Shown here: piece by piece, positions 25,478 to 33,549 of the stretch
Numbering within the stretch: position 1 is the stretch's first letter
How the letters are laid out: each line of letters begins with the position of its first letter
Assembly: GCA_947478955.1 (NCBI GenBank)
Contig: CANJXJ010000015.1
Span: 1 to 37,719, forward strand
Direction of reading: 5' to 3'
From: Alphaproteobacteria bacterium
Lineage (GTDB): Bacteria; Pseudomonadota; Alphaproteobacteria; Paracaedibacterales; CAITNM01
Length of the DNA: 37,719 bases
Translations under genes and position numbers: made by a program
The notes under the pieces: generated by a model
What the model was told of the DNA's origin: nothing
Database searches by the model: none
Seen by the model: the letters and a program-made list of their open reading frames with translations, nothing else

Positions 25478-26644
25478 ATGAAATTACTAGATTGGATTGA
25501 CCATCGTCTACCTGTTGTAACGCTGTTTCGCAAAGAGCTAAAAGATTATCCAACCCCTAAAAATTTGAACTACATGTGGAATTTTGGATCCCTGTCCGGA
25601 ATTACTTTAGTGATTATGATTTTGAGCGGTATTTTCTTGGCCATGCATTATGTGCCCCATGTTGATAAGGCTTTTGATAGTGTTGAGCGAATTATGCGTG
25701 AGGTGAACTTTGGCTGGCTGATTCGCTACATTCATATGAATGGCGCGTCAATGTTTTTCATTGTGGTGTATTTGCATATTTTCCGTGGGCTATATTACGG
25801 ATCGTACAAAAGTCCACGTGAGTTGCTGTGGATTTTAGGCGTTGTAATTTTACTACTGATGATGGCAACTGCTTTCATGGGGTATGTTCTTCCATGGGGA
25901 CAAATGAGCTTTTGGGGAGCTACTGTTATAACCAATTTGTTCTCAGCTTTTCCCGGAGGCGAAAGTATTGTGCAATGGCTATGGGGAGGATTTTCAGTCG
26001 ATAACCCTACCTTGAATAGGTTTTTTGCTTTGCACTATTTGCTGCCGTTTATGATTGTGGGGGTGGTGATGCTGCATATGGTAAGTTTGCATCAATTTGG
26101 ATCAAACAACCCTACCGGCTTAGATGCTAAGAAAAAAGATAAAATTCCCTTTCACCCTTACTACACGATTAAAGATTTATTTGGGCTTGGTGTGTATTTA
26201 TGTATATATGCATTTATAGTTTTCTTTATGCCCAATTTTTTTGGAGAACCGGACAATTATATACAAGCTAATCCGTTGGTAACACCACCACACATTGTGC
26301 CCGAGTGGTACTTTCTGCCATTTTATGCAATCTTGCGTTCAATCCCCAGTAAGCTTGGTGGGGTGTTAGCAATGTTTGGCGCGGTGTTTACCCTAATGGT
26401 GGTGCCATGGCTTGATCGACACCCGGTGCGCAGTGGGCGCTATCGCCCAATATTTTCTAAGCTCTTTTGGGTAATGGTGGTCAATGCAATTGTACTGGGG
26501 TGGATTGGGGCGAAGCCACCAGAAGGCGTATATTTGTGGATTGGGCGAGCTGCTACGGCCTATTATTTTGTACATTTTTGGATATTTTATCCATTACTAG
26601 ATAGGTTTGAAAAAGCCAAGGGTGTGCCGGAGGAGATTGCATGA
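25478..26644 (+). CDS. petB: Cytochrome b of the bc1 complex
   Basis: Cytochrome b is the quinol-oxidising membrane core with two b hemes. The 388-residue protein has eight membrane helices. The heme-ligand histidines are visible in [12 protein letters not shown] and VYLHIFRG and again in [19 protein letters not shown]. The Qo-site motif [13 protein letters not shown] is present, and [17 protein letters not shown] is typical. No cytochrome c1 fusion is present, unlike some fbcH genes. The stop overlaps the start of petC (ATGA). Confidence 0.97.
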   Translation: MKLLDWIDHRLPVVTLFRKELKDYPTPKNLNYMWNFGSLSGITLVIMILSGIFLAMHYVPHVDKAFDSVERIMREVNFGWLIRYIHMNGASMFFIVVYLHIFRGLYYGSYKSPRELLWILGVVILLLMMATAFMGYVLPWGQMSFWGATVITNLFSAFPGGESIVQWLWGGFSVDNPTLNRFFALHYLLPFMIVGVVMLHMVSLHQFGSNNPTGLDAKKKDKIPFHPYYTIKDLFGLGVYLCIYAFIVFFMPNFFGEPDNYIQANPLVTPPHIVPEWYFLPFYAILRSIPSKLGGVLAMFGAVFTLMVVPWLDRHPVRSGRYRPIFSKLFWVMVVNAIVLGWIGAKPPEGVYLWIGRAATAYYFVHFWIFYPLLDRFEKAKGVPEEIA

Positions 26645-27456
26645 ATTTGACTTTTCTTTCTTCTATTGTCACTTCCGCGAAGGCGGAGATCCAGGTTATA
26701 AAATCATGGATTCCCTTCTTCGCGAGAATGACGATTGCTCTGCTATCTCTAACCACTCTTTCTGCAGAGCATGTTTCTATTCCGGCCAAACAAAACTGGA
26801 GCTTTAATAAGCTTACTGGTACTTTCGATCGCGGGGCTATGCAACGTGGATTTCAGGTTTATAGGCAGGTTTGTTCGGCGTGCCATAGCATTAAGCTTAT
26901 TTCATTTAGGCATTTAAAGGCCTTGGGTTTGACCGATGCTGAAATTAAAGTATTGGCATCACAATATCAAATTAAAGATGGTCCTAATGATTCAGGAGAA
27001 ATGTTTGAACGTCCTGGCCGTCCGTCAGATTATTTTCCAAGCCCTTATGCAAATGATAAACAGGCTCGAGCGGCGAATAATGGTGCATCACCGGTGGATC
27101 AATCCCTGATTGTTAAGGCAAGGCAGCATGGAGCAGATTATGTGTTTGCGTTGCTAACGGGGTTTAAAGAAAATCCTAATTTTCAATTGAGTCCGGGACA
27201 GTATTATAATGAATTTTTCCCAGGTCATGCGATTTCAATGGCACCTCCATTAAGCGAGGGATTGGTAACCTACAACGATGGCACTAAGGCAACTGTTGAG
27301 CAAATGGCCAGGGATGTTACTACATTTTTGGCTTGGGCCAGTGAGCCGGAAATGGAACAACGTAAGCGTTTAGGACTTAAGGTCCTTATGTATTTGTTGG
27401 TGATGACGGGGTTATTTTATGTGACCATGCGTCGTATTTGGAAAGGGGTTAAGTAA
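26641..27456 (+). CDS. petC: Cytochrome c1 with a palindromic element inside its signal-peptide region
   Basis: Cytochrome c1 passes electrons from the Rieske protein to soluble cytochrome c. The heme site is VCSACHS (Cys78, Cys81, His82), the axial Met200 lies in [11 protein letters not shown], and the C-terminal anchor is [13 protein letters not shown]. Residues 10-30 are encoded by a palindromic repeat (26665-26735), so the signal peptide appears split: MNLTFLSSI, then repeat-derived sequence, then [15 protein letters not shown]. Translation may begin at the ATG that overlaps petB, or at Met30, whose ATG lies in the distal repeat arm. Both remain possible. The mature domain is normal. Confidence 0.95.
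   Translation: MNLTFLSSIVTSAKAEIQVIKSWIPFFARMTIALLSLTTLSAEHVSIPAKQNWSFNKLTGTFDRGAMQRGFQVYRQVCSACHSIKLISFRHLKALGLTDAEIKVLASQYQIKDGPNDSGEMFERPGRPSDYFPSPYANDKQARAANNGASPVDQSLIVKARQHGADYVFALLTGFKENPNFQLSPGQYYNEFFPGHAISMAPPLSEGLVTYNDGTKATVEQMARDVTTFLAWASEPEMEQRKRLGLKVLMYLLVMTGLFYVTMRRIWKGVK
26665..26735 (+). repeat. palindromic repeat of the GTCATTCCCGCGAAGGCGG type inserted in petC
   Basis: ATTGTCACTTCCGCGAAGGC...GATCCAGG (26665-26694) and TGGATTCCCTTCTTCGCGAG...AATGACGAT (26707-26735) are imperfect inverted repeats. They match the dispersed proteobacterial palindrome whose consensus is, from memory, GTCATTCCCGCGAAGGCGGG. The arms have drifted, so the insertion is not recent. It stays in frame with petC. 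Confidence 0.75.
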
Positions 27457-27464
27457 CTATCCAT

Positions 27465-28001
27465 TCATACCTTTTTTAAATATGTTTTTTGAAAAACACC
27501 TTCTAAAATACCGCCACTGTATTTTTTTGTTTCAACTAAATCAAAGCCTTCATAAGGAAGGTACAGGCTTATCCCTTCCTTCAATATTGTTGGAAAAATT
27601 GTAATGATGTATTCATCAATTAAACCTTGTACTGCAAATGATTGAACAAGTTTTGCCCCACCAAGTAACCAAATGTTCTTCCCCGAATTCTCTGCTTGAA
27701 ATTGGCCCATGAAATTACCTACGTTGTTGCCTGCTGAACATACATTTGGCCTTTGAATGTCTATAGGTTTGGAGGAAAACACATAGGTAGGTTTACCGGG
27801 CCATAACCATTCACCAAACCCTAGGATTTGTTCATAACTACTGCTGCCCATAACAATAGCATCAACCCGATTGTAAAAGTCTTTGTAGCCGCAATCTTCG
27901 CCTGTAGCTTCATTAGGCTGGGGGAGCCAATTAACATCTCCATTTTTATCGGCAATGAAGCCATCTTGCGAAGTGGCAATGTAGAGAATAACGTTGGACA
28001 T
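27465..28001 (-). CDS. RibD C-terminal/dihydrofolate reductase-like protein
   Basis: The 178-residue protein has the DHFR-like fold of the RibD_C family, common as stand-alone proteins of unknown substrate. Family marks are VILYIATSQDGFIADKNG at the start, AIVMGSSSYEQIL near residue 50, PTYVFSS, and the nucleotide-binding NIWLLGGAKLVQSF near 110. It is probably NADPH-dependent. It is not the canonical FolA, which lacks this DGFIA-x-x-G-x-x-W pattern. It is convergent with petC, eight bases apart. Confidence 0.85.
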   Translation of the reverse strand: MSNVILYIATSQDGFIADKNGDVNWLPQPNEATGEDCGYKDFYNRVDAIVMGSSSYEQILGFGEWLWPGKPTYVFSSKPIDIQRPNVCSAGNNVGNFMGQFQAENSGKNIWLLGGAKLVQSFAVQGLIDEYIITIFPTILKEGISLYLPYEGFDLVETKKYSGGILEGVFQKTYLKKV

Positions 28002-28118
28002 AATGTTTGATACAAAATTAACCTTTTATTTACGCTTAATTGATTAGCATAAATTATTAAGGGTTATAAGCCCTTGAATTATGTTAGCATTATTTAAGAT
28101 GATTTTTTTGGGGGATGT

Positions 28119-29993
28119 ATGTACCATAATGGTCAACAAAGCGGTGAAGCTGCAAAAAAGAAAAAAAAAACCAAAGCACAAAATCAGCAACAACAGACAC
28201 AAGAATTCTTTGAGAGCTTACACCCAGATGTAAAAGAAAGCATAGAAAATCTAAGTGATCTATATGCAAGTTTTATTTCAAATTTTACGCCAGATAAGCC
28301 AAATCCTTTAAATATTTTTAGTCCTGATGTAATGGCAAAAACATTTGCCGAAACGCACAAAGTGATGGTAAAAGCCTTTGTTGTTAATCCTGAGGAATGG
28401 GATACAAAACAAAAGAGTTATCTAAGTGATTTAGAAGAATTATATCAACGCACGATGACACGTTTACAAGGAGAGGAAGTTGCGCCAATCATTGTGCCTC
28501 AAAAAAATGATAAACGTTTTAAAGCATCAGAATGGCATGATTTTCCAGTCTTTGACTATGTTAAGCAATCCTATTTATTGCACAGCAAATACATGAATGA
28601 AATGATTGAATCTTTGGAAGGAATCGATCATAAAACAAAAGAAAAAGCACAATTTTATATGCGCAGCATGATGGATGCTATTTCGCCAACAAACTCTCCA
28701 TTTACGAATCCAGAAGTTTTAAAAGAGACTATCCGTACTCAAGGGCAAAATTTGGTGAAGGGGTATCAAAAACTTTTAGATGATAACGCAAATTCAAATT
28801 TTTTGAGTTTACCTATGTTTGCGAACCTTAAAACATTTAAGGTTGGTGAAAATTTAGGAATTACAGAAGGTAAAGTGATCTATGAAACGCCCTTATATCA
28901 ACTATTGTATTACAAACCAACGACTGAACTTGTTTATGAACGCCCCTTATTAATAATTCCCCCATGGATTAATAAATTTTACATATTTGATCTGCAGAAA
29001 GAAAATTCATTTATTGGCTGGGCGCTTGAAAAGGGATTTAGTGTGTTTGTGCTTTCGTGGATAAACCCGGATGAAACCTATGCTGATCATGGGCTTAGTG
29101 AATATGTCGTTAATGGTGTGCTTGATGCGGTTCAAAAGGTTTTATCCATTTCCGGTCAAGATAAATTAAACCTATTGGCTTATTGTACAGGAGGGGTGGC
29201 AGCAACCCTTTTAGCAGGGTATTTGGCAAAGCGTATAGAAAAGAATCCTGTAGCTAGCCTCAGCCTTTTAGCTGCTCCTATTGATTTTGATAAAATGGGT
29301 GATTTAAAAGTTTTTATTTGTGAAGATCAATTAGAGCATTTAGAAAAACGTGTGAAGAGCATTGGATATTTCCCTGGAGATGAAATGGTTCGTGTGTTTA
29401 GTATTTTACGCGCGAATGATTTGATCTGGTCAAATTATGTGAATACGTATCTTTTGAACAAAGAAACTTTTCCTTTGGATTTTTTGTATTGGAATTGTGA
29501 TACAACCCATATTCCAGCCACTTTGCATATGGAATATTTACGTAATATCTTTTTTGAAAATGCGCTAATGCATCCTAACGGTTTTCATATTAATGGCGTT
29601 GGCGTAGATTTAAAAACAATTAAGACCCCCATTTTTGCTTTTGGCACGCGCACAGATCATATTGTGCCTTGGCAGTCAGCCTATGCAATAAAGGAAATGT
29701 GCCCTGATAATACTACGTTTATTTTAGGGTCTGCAGGACATGTTGCCGGTATTATCAATCCTGAGCACAGACAAAAATATTGTTATTGGAAAGTCGATAA
29801 AAAAGTTGCTGATTCAGCGGCTTGGCTAGAAAATGCAAAAGAAGTGTCGGGTTCTTGGTGGCCTGAATGGTATCGTTGGATGGGGCGATACAATGGAAAA
29901 AAGATAAAAACTACCATATGGGAAGATACACCAAACATTGAGTCTGCACCTGGTCGCTATGTTTTATCAACGTCACCAAAGGATAATTTTTAA
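28119..29993 (+). CDS. phaC: Class I poly(3-hydroxyalkanoate) synthase
   Basis: PhaC polymerises 3-hydroxyacyl-CoA into storage granules. The 624-residue product fits class I. The lipase-like box is LLAYCTGGVAATL with catalytic Cys356; the other members are Asp513 (TRTDHIVPW) and His541 (GSAGHVAGIINP). Typical PLLIIPPWINKFYIFDL and FVLSWINPD segments are present. The N-terminus has a lysine-rich run, EAAKKKKKTKAQ, followed by Gln repeats, unusual and low in complexity. GGGGGATG precedes the ATG. phaZ at 6628 provides the reverse reaction; phaA/phaB and phasins are not in the window. Confidence 0.95.
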   Translation: MYHNGQQSGEAAKKKKKTKAQNQQQQTQEFFESLHPDVKESIENLSDLYASFISNFTPDKPNPLNIFSPDVMAKTFAETHKVMVKAFVVNPEEWDTKQKSYLSDLEELYQRTMTRLQGEEVAPIIVPQKNDKRFKASEWHDFPVFDYVKQSYLLHSKYMNEMIESLEGIDHKTKEKAQFYMRSMMDAISPTNSPFTNPEVLKETIRTQGQNLVKGYQKLLDDNANSNFLSLPMFANLKTFKVGENLGITEGKVIYETPLYQLLYYKPTTELVYERPLLIIPPWINKFYIFDLQKENSFIGWALEKGFSVFVLSWINPDETYADHGLSEYVVNGVLDAVQKVLSISGQDKLNLLAYCTGGVAATLLAGYLAKRIEKNPVASLSLLAAPIDFDKMGDLKVFICEDQLEHLEKRVKSIGYFPGDEMVRVFSILRANDLIWSNYVNTYLLNKETFPLDFLYWNCDTTHIPATLHMEYLRNIFFENALMHPNGFHINGVGVDLKTIKTPIFAFGTRTDHIVPWQSAYAIKEMCPDNTTFILGSAGHVAGIINPEHRQKYCYWKVDKKVADSAAWLENAKEVSGSWWPEWYRWMGRYNGKKIKTTIWEDTPNIESAPGRYVLSTSPKDNF

Positions 29994-30051
29994 AGGGTAT
30001 AGTTTTTTAGCTTTGCCTAATTGTCCATTATTTGCTAGAAAGGAGTCTGGG

Positions 30052-30136
30052 GCCTGCTTGGTGGAATGGTAGACACAGCAGACTTAAAATCTGCCGCCCA
30101 AAAGGCGTACCAGTTCGAGTCTGGTAGTAGGCACCA
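30052..30136 (+). tRNA. tRNA-Leu (anticodon TAA)
   Basis: The 85-nt class II tRNA has an acceptor stem GCCTGCT/AGTAGGC with one G-T pair, an anticodon arm GCAGA-CTTAAAA-TCTGC (anticodon TAA), a long variable arm and the T-loop GTTCGAGTC. CCA is encoded at 30134-30136. Confidence 0.96.
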
Positions 30137-30146
30137 CATCTTTTTA

Positions 30147-30175
30147 GTTGGAATATCTTCCAACGTTGTTTCTTG
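30147..30175 (+). terminator. probable terminator after tRNA-Leu
   Basis: GTTGGAA (30147-30153) pairs perfectly with TTCCAAC (30158-30164) around TATC. A moderately T-rich tail, GTTGTTTCTTG, follows. It begins 11 bases after the tRNA 3' end. Confidence 0.5.
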
Positions 30176-30259
30176 TGTAAAATTATCTGCGTTGATAATA
30201 ATTTGTTAATACTTTTTATATACTATTAAGTAAATTGACAAATACACAAAGGCTGCGCA

Positions 30260-30688
30260 ATGAACAAAATAGCATCAATTTTTCTAGCGACTCTACTAAC
30301 TTCAAGCTTTATGGGGACAGCATATGCCGTCCCCTTGGGTGGTAAGGCTCTTCTAGAGCAAGACGAAAAACAGATAGAAGCATTAGAGGGTAAAAAAGCT
30401 GAATTAGAAAAAGCTGGTGGTGATACCACACAAGTTGAAGGGTTTATTGCAGTAGCTAAGGAAATGGTGGAATTAAATAATGAGCGCCACGCTCTTCATG
30501 AAGCGACTAAAAGCTTTGCAGAAGCAGTTGGGATTTTTTCAAAAAAAATAGAGGCTAACATTGAAAAGGTTAATGCTATTCTTGCAACGCAGGCAGAAGC
30601 GGCAATAAAAAGTGCACAGGCCGTTGCTCTTTTGCAGCCTCAAACGGGTCACAATAAAGATGATAAGGACGATAAAGAAGAGGATTAA
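30260..30688 (+). CDS. Small secreted helical protein of unknown function
   Basis: I do not recognise this 142-residue protein. It has a clear Sec signal peptide (MNKIASIFLATLLTSSFMGT then AYA|VP). The mature part is almost wholly helical with heptad-like Leu/Ala/Ile spacing (EKQIEALEGKKAELEKAGG, then KSFAEAVGIFSKKIEANIEK), suggesting a coiled coil. It ends in a highly acidic tail (DDKDDKEED). No cysteine occurs in the mature part. It lies between tRNA-Leu and a convergent tRNA-Gly, as a single-gene unit. A periplasmic or exported role is inferred only from the signal peptide. Confidence 0.75.
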   Translation: MNKIASIFLATLLTSSFMGTAYAVPLGGKALLEQDEKQIEALEGKKAELEKAGGDTTQVEGFIAVAKEMVELNNERHALHEATKSFAEAVGIFSKKIEANIEKVNAILATQAEAAIKSAQAVALLQPQTGHNKDDKDDKEED

Positions 30689-30721
30689 GATAAACAAAAG
30701 CCTTGATTAGAAAGCTTTACT

Positions 30722-30796
30722 TGGAGCGGGCGAAGGGATTCGAACCCTCGACCCCAACCTTGGCAAGGTTGTGCTCTACCCCTGAGCTACGCCCGC
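30722..30796 (-). tRNA. tRNA-Gly (anticodon GCC)
   Basis: The minus strand reads GCGGGCG...CGCCCGC as the acceptor stem, D-loop AGCTCAGGGGTAGAGC, anticodon arm CAACC-TTGCCAA-GGTTG (anticodon GCC) and T-loop GGTTCGAATCC. CCA is encoded at 30722-30724. Confidence 0.97.
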
Positions 30797-30811
30797 TTAA
30801 TTCACTACATA

Positions 30812-31732
30812 CTATCTATTTTGTGCGCGAGTGCCAAGAGAATTTTTTGGGTTTTTAGAAAATAAGTAAAAAACCGCGCCAATTCCACCAGTTGCCAGGG
30901 TCAAAATTCCCTGTAAAACGCCTAATGTAAAGCCCTTTTCAGGAGGGAGCCCGCATGCCAAAAGATATGCGGTTAGAAAGCTTTCACGTAATCCCCATCC
31001 TGATATTGATAGGGGTATAAGAATTACAAGCGATGAAATTGTAAACAAAACAGCGCTCTCCCAAAAATTTAAGGGGATTTGTAAAGCAAGCACTAGAAAA
31101 TAAAAGCCAGCGAAATTCATAAAAGCTGAAACAACGCTGACAACACTTAAGGTGCCCAAAGGGGCTAAAAAAATAGATTTTCCACTAGCCAATGCGCCCC
31201 ATACAGCTTTGATAATCCTGTAGTTTTGTAAAATCGGAAATCTAATGAACAGCGCTAATGCAATAATGCCACCCCCTAAAAATCCATAAACGGTTATAGT
31301 TATTATTTTTAAGGGCGTGGGCATGAGCATAAAAAAGAGCATGGGCATACAAATTAACCCCATACAGGAAAGGCCGAGGATGCGGTCCCATATAATTACC
31401 GAAGTACTTAGCAGGGTGTTATTTTTTTTTGAAAGAGCATAAATTCGGTATGCATCCCCACCAATGCCACTTGGTAAAAGCTGATTAAAAAACGTTCCAA
31501 CCCATGTTAGGTGGTGTAATTCTTTAAAAGAACTTTTAAGACCCATTTTTTGCCCGATGTAATATAAGCGTAGGCCGTTAAGGCTTACACAGGCGCACAT
31601 GACTAATAATGTGTAACTGTATACGGTTGGGGGTAGTTCTTTAAAAACAATATATAATTGGTCAAAATTGACCTGTCGCAACACCCACCATAGGGCTAGG
31701 GCCGAGAGGATAGCTTTAAACGTAAAAAACAT
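30812..31732 (-). CDS. Flippase-like membrane protein (LPG synthase TM/UPF0104 family)
   Basis: The 306-residue protein has about eight membrane helices and the family pattern of the lysylphosphatidylglycerol synthase N-terminal half. It has LNGLRLYYIGQKMG near residue 50, WVGTFFNQLLPSGIGGDAYR near 90 and PLSISGWGLRESF near 245. The soluble aminoacyl-transferase half of MprF is absent. Stand-alone members are thought to move lipids or lipid-linked intermediates across the inner membrane. It follows pgsA on the minus strand with a 127-base repeat-bearing gap, so a phospholipid link is plausible but inferred. Confidence 0.85.
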   Translation of the reverse strand: MFFTFKAILSALALWWVLRQVNFDQLYIVFKELPPTVYSYTLLVMCACVSLNGLRLYYIGQKMGLKSSFKELHHLTWVGTFFNQLLPSGIGGDAYRIYALSKKNNTLLSTSVIIWDRILGLSCMGLICMPMLFFMLMPTPLKIITITVYGFLGGGIIALALFIRFPILQNYRIIKAVWGALASGKSIFLAPLGTLSVVSVVSAFMNFAGFYFLVLALQIPLNFWESAVLFTISSLVILIPLSISGWGLRESFLTAYLLACGLPPEKGFTLGVLQGILTLATGGIGAVFYLFSKNPKNSLGTRAQNR

Positions 31733-31765
31733 ATGGGGGGCCTCTAAGGTAGGTATGGGGGGCGA

Positions 31766-31801
31766 TTCCCCGCTTCAATTTCCCTTTAACTTGATCGTAG
31801 G
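31766..31801 (-). repeat. TCAAG-loop repeat, degenerate copy 4
   Basis: Read on the minus strand, CCTACGATCAAGT (31801-31789) is followed by AAAGGGAAATTGAAG and then GCGGGGAATCGCC. Copy 2 at 4585-4620 on the plus strand reads CCTACGATCAAGT, then AGGGAAGCTGTAGGGTCGCC. The two are clearly related in the same order. The second stem arm is degraded here (TTAAAGG instead of TCGTAGG). The surrounding gap 31733-31859 shows no gene. Confidence 0.5.
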
Positions 31802-31859
31802 GCCTAGTTCTATCTATTTACACGTCCCTCTATGGGGAGAACCAGAAGAAGCTAGAGGG

Positions 31860-32432
31860 CTAAGCATGTGAATCATCTGAAGCAGTATCAAAGCTGATTT
31901 GAACATATAACCAACCAGAATACAGGGTGATGCCAGCTGCAATCCACAATAGCAATTCCCCGATAACCTGGAAGACTACATGGCTATGCTGGGGATCAAT
32001 ATATAACAACACAGCAAGGGCAGCCATTTGAAGAGTTGTTTTAATTTTTGTAAGAAAACTAACCGACAATAAAACTTTAACTTCTGCTAAATACTCCCGA
32101 AGGCCTGAAACAAGGATTTCCCGGCAAAGAATAATTACGGCCGCTAGAATACTGAATTTTGAAATCCGATCAAATCCTACAAGCATTAATAGAGTTGAGG
32201 CAATCAAAAGCTTGTCGGCAATGGGGTCAAGAATTTCCCCAAAACGTGTTTCTTGATTAAAGGTGCGAGCAATGAATCCATCAAGATAATCTGTAATGCA
32301 AGCAAGGACAAAAAGGCATGCGGCGATCAGCCTAGGGGTAGGAGAATTAATAAAAAATGTAATCAATATAAAGGGAATTAGACCAATGCGGGCAAGGGTT
32401 AGCGTGTTAGCAAGGTTCTTCAAATTCACCAT
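31860..32432 (-). CDS. pgsA: CDP-diacylglycerol-glycerol-3-phosphate 3-phosphatidyltransferase
   Basis: PgsA makes phosphatidylglycerol phosphate, the committed step to phosphatidylglycerol and cardiolipin. The CDP-alcohol phosphotransferase motif D-x2-DG-x2-AR-x8-G-x3-D-x3-D is perfect: Asp48, Asp51-Gly52, Ala55-Arg56, Gly65, Asp69 and Asp73, in CITDYLDGFIAR...GEILDPIADK. The 190-residue length and about five hydrophobic helices fit. AAGGAT precedes the ATG. Its neighbours on the same strand are a secreted Pro/Lys-rich protein upstream and a flippase-like gene downstream. Confidence 0.95.
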   Translation of the reverse strand: MVNLKNLANTLTLARIGLIPFILITFFINSPTPRLIAACLFVLACITDYLDGFIARTFNQETRFGEILDPIADKLLIASTLLMLVGFDRISKFSILAAVIILCREILVSGLREYLAEVKVLLSVSFLTKIKTTLQMAALAVLLYIDPQHSHVVFQVIGELLLWIAAGITLYSGWLYVQISFDTASDDSHA

Positions 32433-32505
32433 TTAATATCCTTCTATTTTATTGACTCGATAATGCCGTAATTTGCGGTAGATGGCAAATATCAGACAGC
32501 CAAAA

Positions 32506-33480
32506 TTATACGTATTCTAGTTTTGATTCATCAATTTCAATAGGGGGTAATTTTTTATCAGATTCTATTGGTTTGCTGGGTGTGGTATCAACTTTTTGAG
32601 GGGCTTCCTTTTTAGGTTCTTTGGTTGGTTCAGCAATATCTATTTTTTTTGGAGCTTCATGTGGAGATTCAGCTTTAGGCAGGTCTGGTTTGGGCGGCTC
32701 TGGTTTTGATACTTTTGATTTGGCAGCTTCATTGGGAGTCTTTGCTGTAGTGACTTGAACTTTGCCTGACTTCTTTTCAGGTTTTGTTGATTCTTTAGGC
32801 GGGGTGCTTTCCGTGATTACTTTTTGTTTTTTCGGTTGCGGAGTAATTTTTATAGGGGGAGCAATCTTTGTTTGTAGGGGGTCTTTAACTTCAGGTGGCG
32901 GTGGAGTGCCAACAGTTCCTTCTACTAAACTAACTTCAACTAAGGCGCCTATGCGTGACCCAATTGCTGAAACAATTTCACCGCGAGTTTTATTAACTGT
33001 ATAAAACAATATTTTTTGGGGAGAAAATTGTGTCCAAACTGAAAGTTGGTTAAGCACAAGGCCTAATATTTCACCAAGAGGTTGGCCTTGACATAAAACT
33101 ATACCATTTCGACAAGATGGTATGCTTCCTTCAAATCCACCAAACGTCTGACTATCTAGACTAAATCTTTCTTCAAGGGGGAGGTGGCTTGCCTTAATAC
33201 TGTTTTGCCAAAACATGGCTTCTGACGAATGCTCAGCCAGGTAAAGTATTTTTGCTCCGTGGTGTTGTTGATAATTTTTGATAGCATCAGCAACTTGTGG
33301 ATTTTGTATGGAAGCTATCTTTGCACTAGAAGTTTTTGGATAAAAAAGTGCACCTTGTAAATCAACAATAATGAGCACATTTTGTTCTTGAGCCGGTGCC
33401 GATTCACTTTCTTGAACTTGCACTGGTGCTTCTCCCCAACATAAGGGGGCGAGAATAAGGATAAAAAGCCAACGAATCAT
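32506..33480 (-). CDS. Secreted protein with degenerate HAD-like (DUF2608-like) domain and Pro/Lys/Glu-rich tail
   Basis: A signal peptide (MIRWLFILILAPLCWG) is followed by a globular domain of about 165 residues. Its strand-helix pattern recalls HAD phosphatases of the DUF2608 type: VLIIVDLQGALFYP where the catalytic DxD would be, ILYLAEHSSE, a GIVLCQGQPLGEIL segment and KILFYTVNK. The DxD and late DD are missing, so it should lack phosphatase activity if the resemblance is real. Residues from about 192 to the end are a disordered tail full of Pro, Lys and Glu (for example PPKPDLPKAESPHEAPKK), as in periplasm-spanning TonB-like linkers or wall-binding proteins. The assignment is tentative. 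Confidence 0.55.
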   Translation of the reverse strand: MIRWLFILILAPLCWGEAPVQVQESESAPAQEQNVLIIVDLQGALFYPKTSSAKIASIQNPQVADAIKNYQQHHGAKILYLAEHSSEAMFWQNSIKASHLPLEERFSLDSQTFGGFEGSIPSCRNGIVLCQGQPLGEILGLVLNQLSVWTQFSPQKILFYTVNKTRGEIVSAIGSRIGALVEVSLVEGTVGTPPPPEVKDPLQTKIAPPIKITPQPKKQKVITESTPPKESTKPEKKSGKVQVTTAKTPNEAAKSKVSKPEPPKPDLPKAESPHEAPKKIDIAEPTKEPKKEAPQKVDTTPSKPIESDKKLPPIEIDESKLEYV

Positions 33481-33549
33481 AGCTACATTGTTTGATATTT
33501 CAACAGTGAATGCAAGCGGAGGGTGCGATTTTATGCAAAAGCACTATTT

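Noticed and set aside
28058-28074. AAGGG-TTATAAG-CCCTT small hairpin upstream of phaC
   Set aside because: The stem is only five bp with no T-run, and it lies in a divergent promoter gap. It is too weak to call a regulatory site.
30190-30226. possible promoter of the small secreted gene (TTGATA ... TATACT)
   Set aside because: The spacing of 21 bases is too wide and the alternative pairs are too close. No reliable promoter could be assigned.
31668-31871. 67-codon plus-strand frame in the pgsA-flippase gap
   Set aside because: It spans the degenerate repeat and the ends of two minus-strand genes. It looks like a chance frame.
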